This document shows, one piece after another, positions 35,706-44,970 of a stretch of 64,000 nt of DNA. The stretch is taken from positions 44,062-108,061 of the forward strand of contig CALRXS010000011.1 of the NCBI GenBank assembly GCA_943372195.1, written 5' to 3'. The position numbers and the translations under genes were made by a program. The notes beneath the pieces were generated by a model. The model ran no database searches. It was not told the origin of the DNA and saw nothing but the letters and a program-made list of their open reading frames with translations. Position 1 is the stretch's first letter, and each line of letters starts with the position of its first letter. This stretch comes from JAEYZM01 sp943372195. GTDB lineage: Bacteria > Bacteroidota > Bacteroidia > Sphingobacteriales > Sphingobacteriaceae.

Positions 35706-36444
35706 AACTTTTTTTGATTACAATGAATATTCGATAGACTTATCTAAAGGTGTCGATTTATCAATAGCCATACATCCGAATAAAGGAGTAAATGCTTTTC
35801 ACATACCCGAAGCAAAGTTTGAACCCATACGTGTAGGTACATTTGTAGGTTCAGTTGCTGAAGGAGGCTCTGCAAATTGCGAAAATCTATTTATCAATGC
35901 ACATGGTAATGGTACGCATACAGAGTGTGTCGGACATATCAGCAAAGAAAGAATTTGCATTAATGACTGCTTAAAGAAATTTCATTTCTATGCGCAAGTA
36001 ATATCTGTTACACCAACAGAAAGAGACTCAGATCATGTTATAGAAATAGATAGTATAAACCAATTGACAAGAGTTGCGGATGTAGAGGCCTTGATCATTC
36101 GTACACATCCGAATACGATAGATAAAAAAATTAAAAACTACTCAAGTCAGAACCCATGTTATTTGAGTGCTGAATTATGTGAGAAAATTAGGCTAATGGG
36201 ATATAAACATTTACTAATAGACTTACCATCTGTTGATAGAGAAGAAGATGCTGGCGCATTAGCCGCACACAAAAGTTTCTGGAATTATAATGTTGAGCCA
36301 GCATTAGATATGACCATTACTGAATTAATTTATGTACCAGATGAAGTAGAAGATGGTATATACTTTTTAAACATAGGTATTAGTTCATTAATGACTGATG
36401 CCTCACCTAGTAAACCTGTGATATATAAAATGACAAAGAGGTAA
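35695..36444 (+). CDS. Cyclase/kynurenine formamidase-like metal hydrolase
   Basis: The 249-residue protein has the cyclase-family metal motif in INAHGNGTHTECVGH (~residues 62-76; the usual form is HxGTHxDxPxH, here with Glu for Asp and Gly for Pro), YDLPSV-like LLIDLPSVDREEDAG (~178-192) and a late HKSFW. These enzymes bind divalent metals and hydrolyse amides such as N-formylkynurenine, but no kynurenine genes are near, so the substrate is open. The stop codon lies inside the terminator at 36435-36469, and the start overlaps hemW by 11 bp. Confidence 0.8.
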   Translation: MIIKTFFDYNEYSIDLSKGVDLSIAIHPNKGVNAFHIPEAKFEPIRVGTFVGSVAEGGSANCENLFINAHGNGTHTECVGHISKERICINDCLKKFHFYAQVISVTPTERDSDHVIEIDSINQLTRVADVEALIIRTHPNTIDKKIKNYSSQNPCYLSAELCEKIRLMGYKHLLIDLPSVDREEDAGALAAHKSFWNYNVEPALDMTITELIYVPDEVEDGIYFLNIGISSLMTDASPSKPVIYKMTKR

Positions 36445-36469
36445 TAGCTTATATATCTATTACCTCTTT
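36435..36469. terminator. Bidirectional terminator between cyclase and fasciclin genes
   Basis: A perfect 13-bp stem AAAGAGGTAATAG/CTATTACCTCTTT with a nine-base loop includes the cyclase stop codon; flanking TGACA/TGTCA (36431-36435, 36472-36476) can extend it. T- and A-runs on both sides suit both convergent transcripts. Confidence 0.75.
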
Positions 36470-36486
36470 ATTGTCATATTGAATTT

Positions 36487-37044
36487 TTACTTAGGTAATA
36501 CCACTGAATTAATCACGTGAATCACTCCGTTTTTCTGATATACATCAGAGATAGTTACAGTTGACATTCCACCGTTTTCGTCGGTTAATACAATCGCTTT
36601 ACCTTTCATGCTAGCTGTTAATTTTCCACCAGCTACAGTTGTTAAAGTCGCTTTACCTTTACCAGCTTTGATAGCTTTTGATAATGCTGCAGCATCCATT
36701 TTACCTGCTACTACATGGTAAGTTAAAATTTTTGTTAATGTAGCCTTGTTCTCAGATTTTACTAATGATTCTACTGTACCAGCTGGCAACTTTGCGAAAG
36801 CTTCATTTGTTGGTGCGAATACAGTGAACGGACCTGCCGACTTTAATGTCTCTACTAATCCAGCTGCCTTTACCGCTGCAACTAATGTTGTATGATCTTT
36901 AGAATTTACTGCATTGTCTACGATATCTTTTGTAGGGTACATTGCTGCACCACCAACCATTTTAGTATCTTGCGCAATACTTACATTTGAGACAAAAGCG
37001 ATAGCTACTATTGCTAATGTTAATTTTGAGATTAATGTTTTCAT
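36487..37044 (-). CDS. Secreted fasciclin (FAS1)-domain protein
   Basis: The ATG at 37042-37044 gives a standard signal peptide (MKTLISKLTLAIVAIAFVSN, ending SIAQD); the frame is open further upstream only to a GTG with no signal. The 185-residue product is almost all one FAS1 domain: DIVDNAVNSKDHTTLVAAVKAAGL, LKSAGPFTVFAPTNEAFAKLP (H1-type motif, ~79-99), LTYHVVAGKM and the closing NGVIHVINSVVLPK (H2-type motif). Such proteins mediate surface adhesion. Codon use looks highly optimised (many TCT, GCT, AAA codons), which fits a highly expressed protein. Confidence 0.93.
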   Translation of the reverse strand: MKTLISKLTLAIVAIAFVSNVSIAQDTKMVGGAAMYPTKDIVDNAVNSKDHTTLVAAVKAAGLVETLKSAGPFTVFAPTNEAFAKLPAGTVESLVKSENKATLTKILTYHVVAGKMDAAALSKAIKAGKGKATLTTVAGGKLTASMKGKAIVLTDENGGMSTVTISDVYQKNGVIHVINSVVLPK

Positions 37045-37120
37045 TTTCGTTTTTTGATTATTTGAATGAACTAACGAAATTTGAAGAAGGCTGGATTTGT
37101 AAATGTTAAAAATATTTTGA

Positions 37121-38518
37121 ATGTCATCAATTAGAGTCACTTACATATTATCTGCACTGTATATTATACTTTGTTTTTTATCACAAAGTCATGTTTTCTT
37201 TGGCGACATGGTGCAGTTTGGCTCTAGACATCCGCATTTTTTTTATGAAAATAATTTTACAACATTTTGGTTGCCGAATGAATTAGACTCTGGCCACCCG
37301 CCAATATTCGGTATGTACATCGCTGCCGGATGGTTTATTTTTGGCAAATCATTAATTGTGTCTCATTGGCTGATGCTACCCTTTTTATTACTACTTGCAT
37401 ACATCATACCTAAACTCGCTGAAATATTTGTTGATCAAAAATGGGTGCTGCCAATTTCTTTGCTATTATTTTTTGAACCAACTTTATTAGCACAAGCAAG
37501 CTTAACTTCGCCCGACATTGTACTTATATCTTTCTTTTTATTGAGTATATATTACATCATTAAAAAAAGAAATATAAAATTGAGTATCGCATTAATACCT
37601 ATGTCATTTATTTCTATGCGAGGGATGATGGTGCTATTTGCAATATTTATCGGACTATACATATATCAAATAATTATTGAACGTAAATTATTTCACAGCC
37701 AAACAAAAACATTGATATATATATTTCTACCAGCAGTAATACTAAACTTCTCTTGGCTTTTAGCTCATTATTATTTAGTCGGATGGATAGGCTTTCATTC
37801 GAATTCACCATGGGCAAGTTCATTTCAGCAAGTAGGCTTTGAGCAAATTGTAAAAAACATTGCGCTAATGATTTGGAGATGGGTAGATTTTGGAAGAATA
37901 ACTTTTTGGTTGATTTTAATTTTCTTTTTATTGAAGTACATTAAAACACTAGACCGATTTAGTTATAAATTAATCAGCATATTTATAAGTTTAATAATAG
38001 TGTTTACTTTAAATACTTCATTTGCTGATGGCCTAGTCGGACATAGATATTATATGCCTATTTATTTATTAGGATTGTTAATATGCATTGGGTTAATTCA
38101 AGATCGTTCATCGTTTAAATATTTATTAAATTTATTATTCATTTCTTTCATCATAGGATCAGTATTCATTTACCCTTCAAAAATTGCAGTAGGTTGGGAT
38201 GCTACACCAGCACATTTCCCGTACTATGAATTAAGAGCTAATTTGATTGATCAATTAAATGAGAAAGAAATTGAAATTAACAATGTAGCTTCAGGTTTCC
38301 CAAATTTAGATACTAGAGAAATCTTAGAATTGAATGATGATACTTCTAAATTTCAGTCGTATCATTTAAATAATACTGAATATATCGTTTGGTCAAATAT
38401 TTTCAATTACCCCGATGAGTTAATAGATCAAATTCAATCTCATGAATTAATTTACGAAGAAGAAAAAAGAGGAATCTTTATGAGACTTTATAAAATTAAG
38501 AAGAGTGATCAGCAATAA
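37121..38518 (+). CDS. GT39/ArnT-like integral membrane glycosyltransferase
   Basis: The 465-residue protein has about ten membrane segments and the GT-C pattern of an acidic residue in the first periplasmic loop (VFFGDMVQFG, ~26-35), then LDSGHPPIFGMY (~54-65), the DxGHPP-like motif of GT39/ArnT-type enzymes that use polyprenyl-phosphate sugars. A soluble C-terminal region follows (~380-465). The acceptor is unknown. Its 3' end overlaps the convergent NTF2-like gene by 23 bp. Confidence 0.7.
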   Translation: MSSIRVTYILSALYIILCFLSQSHVFFGDMVQFGSRHPHFFYENNFTTFWLPNELDSGHPPIFGMYIAAGWFIFGKSLIVSHWLMLPFLLLLAYIIPKLAEIFVDQKWVLPISLLLFFEPTLLAQASLTSPDIVLISFFLLSIYYIIKKRNIKLSIALIPMSFISMRGMMVLFAIFIGLYIYQIIIERKLFHSQTKTLIYIFLPAVILNFSWLLAHYYLVGWIGFHSNSPWASSFQQVGFEQIVKNIALMIWRWVDFGRITFWLILIFFLLKYIKTLDRFSYKLISIFISLIIVFTLNTSFADGLVGHRYYMPIYLLGLLICIGLIQDRSSFKYLLNLLFISFIIGSVFIYPSKIAVGWDATPAHFPYYELRANLIDQLNEKEIEINNVASGFPNLDTREILELNDDTSKFQSYHLNNTEYIVWSNIFNYPDELIDQIQSHELIYEEEKRGIFMRLYKIKKSDQQ

Positions 38519-38921
38519 CCTTCCATTCTCCGTTTATCTTTTTCATTTGTAATGTAAAGAATCCGCGTGGTTGATCTTTCTCTCGATCTAAGATCCACTC
38601 ACCTAAAACAAAAGCATAATCAGAGGTATAAATATCTACTTTCAAAATATTAAAAGTTAATTTACCCATTGCAGATTTATCAGGGTATGATTTTTTATAA
38701 TTATCAAAAGTCTTCTGCCAACCGTATTGAGGTCCGCGTTTACCAACAAACAACAATGAGTCAGATTGCCAATAGCCCATCATATATTGCTGTAGGTTAC
38801 CATTATTCCATGCCAAACGTTGATTTTCTAAAACATTCAGAATCTCAGACTTATCATTATTTTGAGCAAAAATACTGTGACTTAACAGTAAAATAAGCTT
38901 AATAAGAAGTATTGTTCTCAT
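38496..38921 (-). CDS. Secreted NTF2/SnoaL-like (DUF4440-type) protein
   Basis: The 141-residue protein has a signal peptide (~1-19, SIFAQN) and an NTF2-fold body: ILNVLENQRLAWNNGNLQQYMMGYW (helical cone), RGPQYGWQKTFDNYKKSYPDK, and the C-terminal strands FVLGEWILDREKDQPRGFF ... KINGEWKVIADHSS. Bacteroidota DUF4440 proteins share this pattern; ligand and role are unknown. The last 23 bases overlap the GT39-like gene on the other strand. Confidence 0.8.
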   Translation of the reverse strand: MRTILLIKLILLLSHSIFAQNNDKSEILNVLENQRLAWNNGNLQQYMMGYWQSDSLLFVGKRGPQYGWQKTFDNYKKSYPDKSAMGKLTFNILKVDIYTSDYAFVLGEWILDREKDQPRGFFTLQMKKINGEWKVIADHSS

Positions 38922-38972
38922 ATTTAGGGATTAATTAAAAAACATTAAGTCAATATAATACGTTTACACAAC

Positions 38973-40070
38973 ATGCGCGGCTTTTTATTTAGTAAATTTT
39001 CAGAAAATGACTTACCAAAAGGTTCTTTTGAGGAGCTGTTAAAGCTTTTTATGGAACTTTTAAACTATACATCAGGCGATGCTGACGAAGCATTAGCATG
39101 GATGAATGAGTTAGATAAAAAATATAAAATCACCAACGATGAATATGGCATGGGTGATTTCATCGAAGATTTAAAGAAAAACGGATATCTAAAAGATGAT
39201 GATAATACAGGTGGTTTCAAAATCACAGCAAAGTCAGAACAGACCATTCGTCAATCAGCACTAGAAGAAATTTTCGGGAAACTTAAAAAAACTTCTAGAG
39301 GTCAGCATCAGTCAAATTTTTCTGGACAAGGAGATGAGCGTAATGCAGAACGAAGACAATTTGAGTTCGGTGATGCATTAGATAGAATAGACATTACACA
39401 ATCAATACACAATGCACAAATAAATCATGGTATCTCAGATTTTAAATTAACAGAACATGATTTAGAAGTTGAGGAGATGGATTATAAAACTCAAGCATCA
39501 ACAGTATTGATGATTGATATCTCACACTCAATGATTTTGTATGGTGAAGATAGAATAACACCTGCTAAGAAAGTAGCAATGGCATTGTCTGAATTAATAA
39601 AGGTTAAATACCCGAAAGACACTTTAGACATTATTGTATTTGGCAATGACGCATGGCCTATTGAGGTGAAAGATTTACCTTATTTACAAGTTGGACCATA
39701 TCATACAAATACCTATGCAGGATTAGAGTTAGCAGTAGATATATTACGTAGAAGAAAAACCAACAACAAACAAATTTTCATGATTACCGATGGTAAGCCA
39801 TCGTGTTTAAAAGAAGGTGCAAAGTATTACAAAAACAGTGTAGGTCTCGATAGAAAAATCGTAAATAAAACTTTAAACATGGCTGCACAATGTAAAAAAT
39901 TAAAAATTCCGATTACTACATTCATGATTGCTAATGACCCTTATTTACAACAATTCGTACGTTTGTTTACTCAAACAAATGGAGGTCGTGCTTTCTATAG
40001 TTCATTGAACGGACTAGGTGAATACGTGTTTGAAGATTATGTAAAAAATAGAAGAAAAACTGTTAAATAA
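38973..40070 (+). CDS. VWA-domain protein paired with a MoxR-type ATPase
   Basis: The 365-residue protein has a helical N-terminal part (~1-150) and a von Willebrand A domain (~175-355). The MIDAS metal site is intact: DISHSM (DxSxS, ~185), TYAGLELAVD (Thr) and MITDGKP (Asp). It starts 51 bp from the divergent NTF2-like gene and is followed after 6 bp by an AAA+ ATPase; the pair resembles MoxR-VWA modules, where the ATPase and VWA protein act together as a metal-dependent chaperone or activator. No membrane segment or signal is seen, so both should be cytoplasmic. Confidence 0.88.
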   Translation: MRGFLFSKFSENDLPKGSFEELLKLFMELLNYTSGDADEALAWMNELDKKYKITNDEYGMGDFIEDLKKNGYLKDDDNTGGFKITAKSEQTIRQSALEEIFGKLKKTSRGQHQSNFSGQGDERNAERRQFEFGDALDRIDITQSIHNAQINHGISDFKLTEHDLEVEEMDYKTQASTVLMIDISHSMILYGEDRITPAKKVAMALSELIKVKYPKDTLDIIVFGNDAWPIEVKDLPYLQVGPYHTNTYAGLELAVDILRRRKTNNKQIFMITDGKPSCLKEGAKYYKNSVGLDRKIVNKTLNMAAQCKKLKIPITTFMIANDPYLQQFVRLFTQTNGGRAFYSSLNGLGEYVFEDYVKNRRKTVK

Positions 40071-40076
40071 AAAAAG

Positions 40077-41591
40077 ATGAAAGATATTACAGCTATTAAA
40101 ACATTTGCTGAATTAAAGAAATTAGGTTACCAATCAAAATCAATAAAAAACGAATTAAGAGATAATTTAATTGAAAGATTAAAACGTAAAGAAAAAAGTT
40201 TTGAAGGTATTATTGGCTTTGATGACACAGTAATACCAGAGATACAAACTGCAATTTTATCAAAGCATAATATTTTGTTATTAGGTTTACGCGGACAAGC
40301 AAAAACAAGAATAGCAAGATCATTGGTAGAATTATTAGATGAATACATACCATATATAGAAGGATCAGAATTATTTGACGATCCCTTTAATCCGATTTCA
40401 TGGTACGGTGTAAACACAATTAATGAATTAGGCGATAAAACACCCATCGCTTGGTTACATCGTTCGGCTAGATATACTGAGAAATTAGCTACTCCGGATG
40501 TTACGGTTGCAGACCTTATTGGTGACATTGACCCTATAAAAGCAGCATCGCAAAAATTATCATATGCAGATGAAAGAGTGATTCATTACGGATTAATACC
40601 AAGATCTCATCGTCAGATTTTTGTAATCAATGAATTACCAGATTTACAAGCAAGAATTCAAGTAGCATTATTTAATATTCTACAAGAGAAAGATATTCAA
40701 ATTCGCGGATTCAAATTAAGATTGCCATTAGACATTCAATTTGTATTTACAGCGAACCCAGAAGACTACACGAATAGAGGTAGTATAGTTACTCCATTAA
40801 AAGATAGAATTGAAAGTCAAATTCTTACTCATTACCCAAAAACAATCGAAATCTCTAGAACTATTACAGAACAAGAGGCTGATATAGATGAACATCAAAA
40901 ATCAACAATAAAGGTAAATGAGATTGCGAAGATTTTAATTGAACAGATTGCATTTGAAGCTCGCCAAAGTGAGTATATCGACAAGAAGAGCGGGGTATCT
41001 GCACGTTTAACGATTAGTGCTTATGAAAATTTAGTAAGTACAGCTGAACGTAGAATGCTAATCAATGGAGATGATAATACTTCAGTACGAATAACAGATT
41101 TCTTAGGTGTATTACCATCGATCACTGGTAAAATAGAATTAGTTTACGAAGGTGAATTAGAGGGGCCGGCAAAGGTTGCTCACATCCTATTAGGTAAAGC
41201 AATTAAAACTATGATTGTAGATTATTTACCTGACCCAGAAAAAGCTAAGAAAGCAAAAGAGAAAAACCCTTATCAAGATATTATAGAATGGTTTGCTGAA
41301 GGTAACCAATTCGATATGGTTGATAATTTAAATAATAAGGAATACAAAGCTAAACTTAAATCGATACCAGGTTTAGAGAAAATAATTAGTAGTAAAGTTT
41401 CAAAAACTGATGAAGACACAAAACTATTCTTAATGGAAATGGCTCTTCATGCATTAGCAGAATATTCGTTAATTAGTAAAAATTATTTAGATAATGGTTA
41501 CGAATTCAAAGATATGTTTAACACTTTATTTGGTGGCAACTTATCTGAAGACGACGACTATGATGTTGATAATGATTTAAGATTTAGATAA
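40077..41591 (+). CDS. MoxR/Mg-chelatase-like AAA+ ATPase
   Basis: The 504-residue protein has Walker A in LLGLRGQAKTRIARSL (~66-81), a Walker B-like FVINELPDLQARIQ (~183-196), the sensor region FVFTANPEDYTNRG (~224-237) and a helical lid. It is close to the magnesium-chelatase ChlI/MoxR branch and not to sigma-54 activators (no GAFTGA). The C-terminal ~130 residues are helical and of unknown role, ending in an acidic DDDYDVDND segment. It is 6 bp after its VWA partner and 3 bp before the metallophosphoesterase. Confidence 0.9.
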   Translation: MKDITAIKTFAELKKLGYQSKSIKNELRDNLIERLKRKEKSFEGIIGFDDTVIPEIQTAILSKHNILLLGLRGQAKTRIARSLVELLDEYIPYIEGSELFDDPFNPISWYGVNTINELGDKTPIAWLHRSARYTEKLATPDVTVADLIGDIDPIKAASQKLSYADERVIHYGLIPRSHRQIFVINELPDLQARIQVALFNILQEKDIQIRGFKLRLPLDIQFVFTANPEDYTNRGSIVTPLKDRIESQILTHYPKTIEISRTITEQEADIDEHQKSTIKVNEIAKILIEQIAFEARQSEYIDKKSGVSARLTISAYENLVSTAERRMLINGDDNTSVRITDFLGVLPSITGKIELVYEGELEGPAKVAHILLGKAIKTMIVDYLPDPEKAKKAKEKNPYQDIIEWFAEGNQFDMVDNLNNKEYKAKLKSIPGLEKIISSKVSKTDEDTKLFLMEMALHALAEYSLISKNYLDNGYEFKDMFNTLFGGNLSEDDDYDVDNDLRFR

Positions 41592-41594
41592 TAA

Positions 41595-42860
41595 ATGGAG
41601 AGTAGAATATTAAGTTTATTGTTCGTAACTGGCGTATTATTATTACTAGACTTTTATATATTTCAAGCAGTAAAAACATCTTTCGATTTCGAATCTGAAA
41701 AAAAGAAAAGATGGTTGATGAGAGGTTATTGGTTCATAGTAGCCATTACTATTGCAGGTTTATTTTTAGGAATATTTTTATCAATAGGCAGAGTACTAAG
41801 AACAGTTTTATTTGTCTGGTTCTTTGTGCATTATTTTTCTAAAGCTTTTGCATTGCCTTTTTTATTAATTGATGATTTAAGAAGATTAGCTATATGGTTA
41901 TCTAGAAAACTAGGTCTCAAAAGAAATAAATTTCAAGAACTAGAAATAGTAGAAGTAAAAGAAGGAATCAGTAGATCAGAGTTTATAAGCAAAACCGGAT
42001 TGGTGATGGCTGGATTGCCATTTGTTACGATGAACTATGGTATGATATCAAATAACGTATATGATTACCAAGTAAAACGTAAAAAAATTATTATTCCTAA
42101 TTTACCAAAGAGTTTTGATGGTATAAAAATCGGACAAATATCAGATGTTCATTCAGGATCATTTTTCGATAAGGTAGCAGTACAAGGAGGCGTTGATTTA
42201 TTAAATGCGGAAAAATGTGATATAGTTTTTTTCACCGGAGACTTAGTAAATGATCAAACTGCGGAGATGAAAGATTACACAAATATCTTTGATAAAGTTA
42301 AAGCTCCGATGGGTGTGTATTCAATTTTAGGTAATCATGATTATGGTGACTACAAACAATGGCCAAGTGTACAAGCAAAAAAGAAAAACTTAGAAGATTT
42401 ATACGAAGTACATAAAAATTTAGGTTGGGATTTATTGTTAAATGAAAATAGAATTATTGAACAATCTGGAGATAAAATTGCAATCGTAGGTGTAGAAAAT
42501 TGGGGGTCAAATTTAAGGTTCCCAAGAAAGGGTGATTTAGTAAAAGCCAAAGAGAATACCGAGGAGGCAGCTGTGAAATTACTATTATCACATGACCCAA
42601 GTCATTGGCGAGCTCAAGTATTAAAAGATCATAAAGACATAGACATGATGTTTGCAGGCCATACTCATGGTATGCAATTTGGTATTGAGTTTGGTGATTT
42701 CAAATGGAGTCCGGCTCAATATGTTTACCCCGAATGGTCAGGATTATACGAACATGAAAAGCAGAAGTTATATGTAAATGTTGGTTACGGATTTTTAGGT
42801 TACCCAGGCCGTATCGGAATTTTACCAGAAATAACAGTCTTTGAATTGAAATCTGCGTAA
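41595..42860 (+). CDS. Membrane-anchored metallophosphoesterase
   Basis: Of the 421 residues the first ~115 hold three to four membrane segments; a second hydrophobic stretch (ISKTGLVMAGLPFVTMNYGM, ~132-151) leads into a calcineurin-like phosphoesterase domain (~165-415). All metal motifs are present: GQISDVHSGSF, FFTGDLVND, SILGNHDYG, LLSHDPSHW and MMFAGHTHGMQFG. The family includes YaeI-type enzymes acting on phosphoesters such as UDP-diacylglucosamine. It is 3 bp from the MoxR-type ATPase and 8 bp from the UbiA-like gene. Confidence 0.9.
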   Translation: MESRILSLLFVTGVLLLLDFYIFQAVKTSFDFESEKKKRWLMRGYWFIVAITIAGLFLGIFLSIGRVLRTVLFVWFFVHYFSKAFALPFLLIDDLRRLAIWLSRKLGLKRNKFQELEIVEVKEGISRSEFISKTGLVMAGLPFVTMNYGMISNNVYDYQVKRKKIIIPNLPKSFDGIKIGQISDVHSGSFFDKVAVQGGVDLLNAEKCDIVFFTGDLVNDQTAEMKDYTNIFDKVKAPMGVYSILGNHDYGDYKQWPSVQAKKKNLEDLYEVHKNLGWDLLLNENRIIEQSGDKIAIVGVENWGSNLRFPRKGDLVKAKENTEEAAVKLLLSHDPSHWRAQVLKDHKDIDMMFAGHTHGMQFGIEFGDFKWSPAQYVYPEWSGLYEHEKQKLYVNVGYGFLGYPGRIGILPEITVFELKSA

Positions 42861-42868
42861 GTTTGTGA

Positions 42869-43702
42869 ATGCTCAAATCAGCTTATGCATTTCTTGCCTA
42901 TAGTAATATATATATAGCAATTGCTGCTGCTAGTCAAACAGCTCTGTATCTAATTATACATGATATTAAATTAAATATAGAGCTATTATTATTTACATTT
43001 TTCTCTACTATCATCGTATATCTATTTGCAGTTGGTTACCCAAATAAGAAACATTCGAATGATCAAAATAACAGGATTGCATGGTTGAGTAATAACTCAA
43101 AACTGGTTCATATAATTATGTTAACATCAGTTATTTCTTGCACCATCCTTATAAATTATTTAGATCATAAAATTGAAATACTATTAGTTGCTGCATTTGC
43201 TTTATTATACAACATAAGAATTAAAGCTGTTAAATTTTATGGAATAAGGTCTCTGCCCTTTCTTAAAATTCTAAGTATCGCATTGGTATGGATTATGGTT
43301 TGTAACGTTTACCCAGCTATTATTTATCATTTAGAACTGAGTTCAGATGAATTAATTAGAATTGCTTTAAAATTTCTATGGATAATCGCCTTAACAATAC
43401 CCTTTGACATACGAGATATTTACATTGATCAACAACAAAATCTAATAACGATACCATCAATATTAGGCGAAGCGAATGCCTATAGCCTTAGTTATTTCAT
43501 GTTTATTCTAATAAGTTTAGGTCATTTTGTAATTTTCGGACGAACAACTGAGAGTATCGTTGTGTTAATGAGCTCATTAATAGCTATATTAGTGATTCAT
43601 ACTAGTAAGAAGCATAAGAAAGATCTAGACTATTTAATAAAGCTCGACGGACTATTAATTTTGCAATTCATCTTATTTTACTTTATAAATATTTTAAATT
43701 AA
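42869..43702 (+). CDS. UbiA-like integral membrane protein
   Basis: The 277-residue protein has eight or nine membrane helices. A late motif IPFDIRDIYIDQQQNLITIP (~188-207) resembles the second Asp-rich motif of UbiA prenyltransferases, but the first motif NDxxDxxxD is not recognisable near the N-terminus (YPNKKHSNDQNNR is at a comparable place). It may be a divergent or inactive member, as is common among Bacteroidota 'UbiA-like' proteins. Its substrate is unknown. It follows the metallophosphoesterase by 8 bp. Confidence 0.6.
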   Translation: MLKSAYAFLAYSNIYIAIAAASQTALYLIIHDIKLNIELLLFTFFSTIIVYLFAVGYPNKKHSNDQNNRIAWLSNNSKLVHIIMLTSVISCTILINYLDHKIEILLVAAFALLYNIRIKAVKFYGIRSLPFLKILSIALVWIMVCNVYPAIIYHLELSSDELIRIALKFLWIIALTIPFDIRDIYIDQQQNLITIPSILGEANAYSLSYFMFILISLGHFVIFGRTTESIVVLMSSLIAILVIHTSKKHKKDLDYLIKLDGLLILQFILFYFINILN

Positions 43703-43716
43703 TATTAATTAATATA

Positions 43717-43724
43717 TACCTTTG
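43717..43724 (+). promoter_or_regulatory. Putative promoter of the DUF6265 gene, -7 element
   Basis: TACCTTTG fits TAnnTTTG and lies 16 bases upstream of the ATG, so the leader would be only a few bases long. The palindromic AT-rich TTAATATTAATTAATAT just upstream is notable but has no assigned role. Confidence 0.45.
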
Positions 43725-43740
43725 TGTTAACTAAATTAAC

Positions 43741-44214
43741 ATGAAAACCCAACTACTTTCTGGAGGCATATTACTAAGTTCTATTTTCTTACTTAGTGCC
43801 TGTTCAACAAATGAAGAAACTGAAATAAATTCATTAAAATGGATGCTAGGTAAATGGCAGAGCAGCACTGAAGAGGGTACATTATACGAAGAGTGGAAAA
43901 AGGTAAATGACTTTACTTATTCGGGTCATGCATATGCAATCACTGCAGAAGGCGACACAACATTTTCAGAGACTGCAGAGATTACCAATACTAATGGATC
44001 TATCACATATTCAGTAACAGTAAATGAAGAAACTTCAACTGATTTTGCATTGGTTGATAACCAAGAGAGAGCAGTATTTGAAAATGTAGATCACGATTTC
44101 CCACAAAGAATTATATACCAAAAATTGGCAAAAGATTCATTATTTGCTAGAATTGAAGGCACCGTTGATGGTGAAGATCAATTCGAAGAATATCGTTACG
44201 TTAAAAGTAAATAG
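43741..44214 (+). CDS. DUF6265 lipoprotein
   Basis: The 157-residue protein has a lipobox LSAC (Cys21). The body fits the DUF6265 family: LKWMLGKWQSSTEEGTLYEEW (~32-52), FTYSGHAYAI, then FENVDHDFPQRIIYQ (~112-126) and FARIEGTVDG. These beta-rich small lipoproteins have no known function. It is preceded by its own promoter-like motif and ends one base from the convergent response regulator gene. Confidence 0.8.
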   Translation: MKTQLLSGGILLSSIFLLSACSTNEETEINSLKWMLGKWQSSTEEGTLYEEWKKVNDFTYSGHAYAITAEGDTTFSETAEITNTNGSITYSVTVNEETSTDFALVDNQERAVFENVDHDFPQRIIYQKLAKDSLFARIEGTVDGEDQFEEYRYVKSK

Positions 44215-44215
44215 T

Positions 44216-44908
44216 CTATTCTAATACGAACTTATAGCCTAAGCCTCTTACTGTTTGTAAAAGCATAGGTTGTTCTGGGTTATTTTCTATTTTCTTTCTT
44301 AGACGAACAATGTGCATGTCGAGAGTACGAGTATTTACATCAGAATTATAGCCCCACACTACCATCATTAATTCATCACGATTAATTACCTTATTCATAT
44401 TTTTCAAGAAATACAATAAGATTCTATTTTCTAAAATTGTCAATTCCACTTTTTTACCATCACGTAGTAACATGTGTATACTCGGATGATGCTCCATATT
44501 AGCGAATTTGATAACATCAGACTTTTCAGAATTTACAATGAACTTAACCTTATTTTCAATTAGGGCCATCAATACTTCCATACTAAATGGCTTAGTGATG
44601 TAATCGGTTACTCCGAAATTATAAGCATCTATTTTATCTATATCTTGAGCTTTAGCAGTAATCATTATAACGATGCCATTGAAATCTTGTTCACGAATAG
44701 ATGTGCAAACTTCAGAACCAGTTTTACCTGGCAACATCCAATCAAGCAGAACAATATGGGGTTGTTCTTTTAAAATTAATTGTTCACCAGTAGTGCCATC
44801 AGCTGCCTCAAAAACTTGATAGCCTTCTGATGCAATTCTTTGACTTACTAATAATCTTAAATTGCTATCGTCTTCAACAATTGCAATTTTAACTTGACTT
44901 TTTTCCAT
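44216..44908 (-). CDS. OmpR-family response regulator
   Basis: The 230-residue protein has a receiver domain (1-120) with the acidic pocket VEDD (11-14), phospho-acceptor Asp56 (LLDWMLPGKTG), Thr84 and Lys106 (TKPFSM), and a winged-helix DNA-binding domain (~130-228; NRDELMMVVWGYNSDVNTRTLDMHI, VRGLGYKF). It is transcribed after the histidine kinase (62 bp) and upstream S9 peptidase on the same strand, forming a two-component system. Its targets are not evident. Confidence 0.95.
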   Translation of the reverse strand: MEKSQVKIAIVEDDSNLRLLVSQRIASEGYQVFEAADGTTGEQLILKEQPHIVLLDWMLPGKTGSEVCTSIREQDFNGIVIMITAKAQDIDKIDAYNFGVTDYITKPFSMEVLMALIENKVKFIVNSEKSDVIKFANMEHHPSIHMLLRDGKKVELTILENRILLYFLKNMNKVINRDELMMVVWGYNSDVNTRTLDMHIVRLRKKIENNPEQPMLLQTVRGLGYKFVLE

Positions 44909-44970
44909 CGTTTAAATTTATAGAGCGAAAGTAATATATAATTAACTATCTGTTTGTAAAATGATTGTTT

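Noticed and set aside
43700..43740. AT-rich palindrome TTAATATTAATTAATAT as an operator
   Set aside because: Such palindromes are common by chance at this base composition, and no regulator or second copy supports it.
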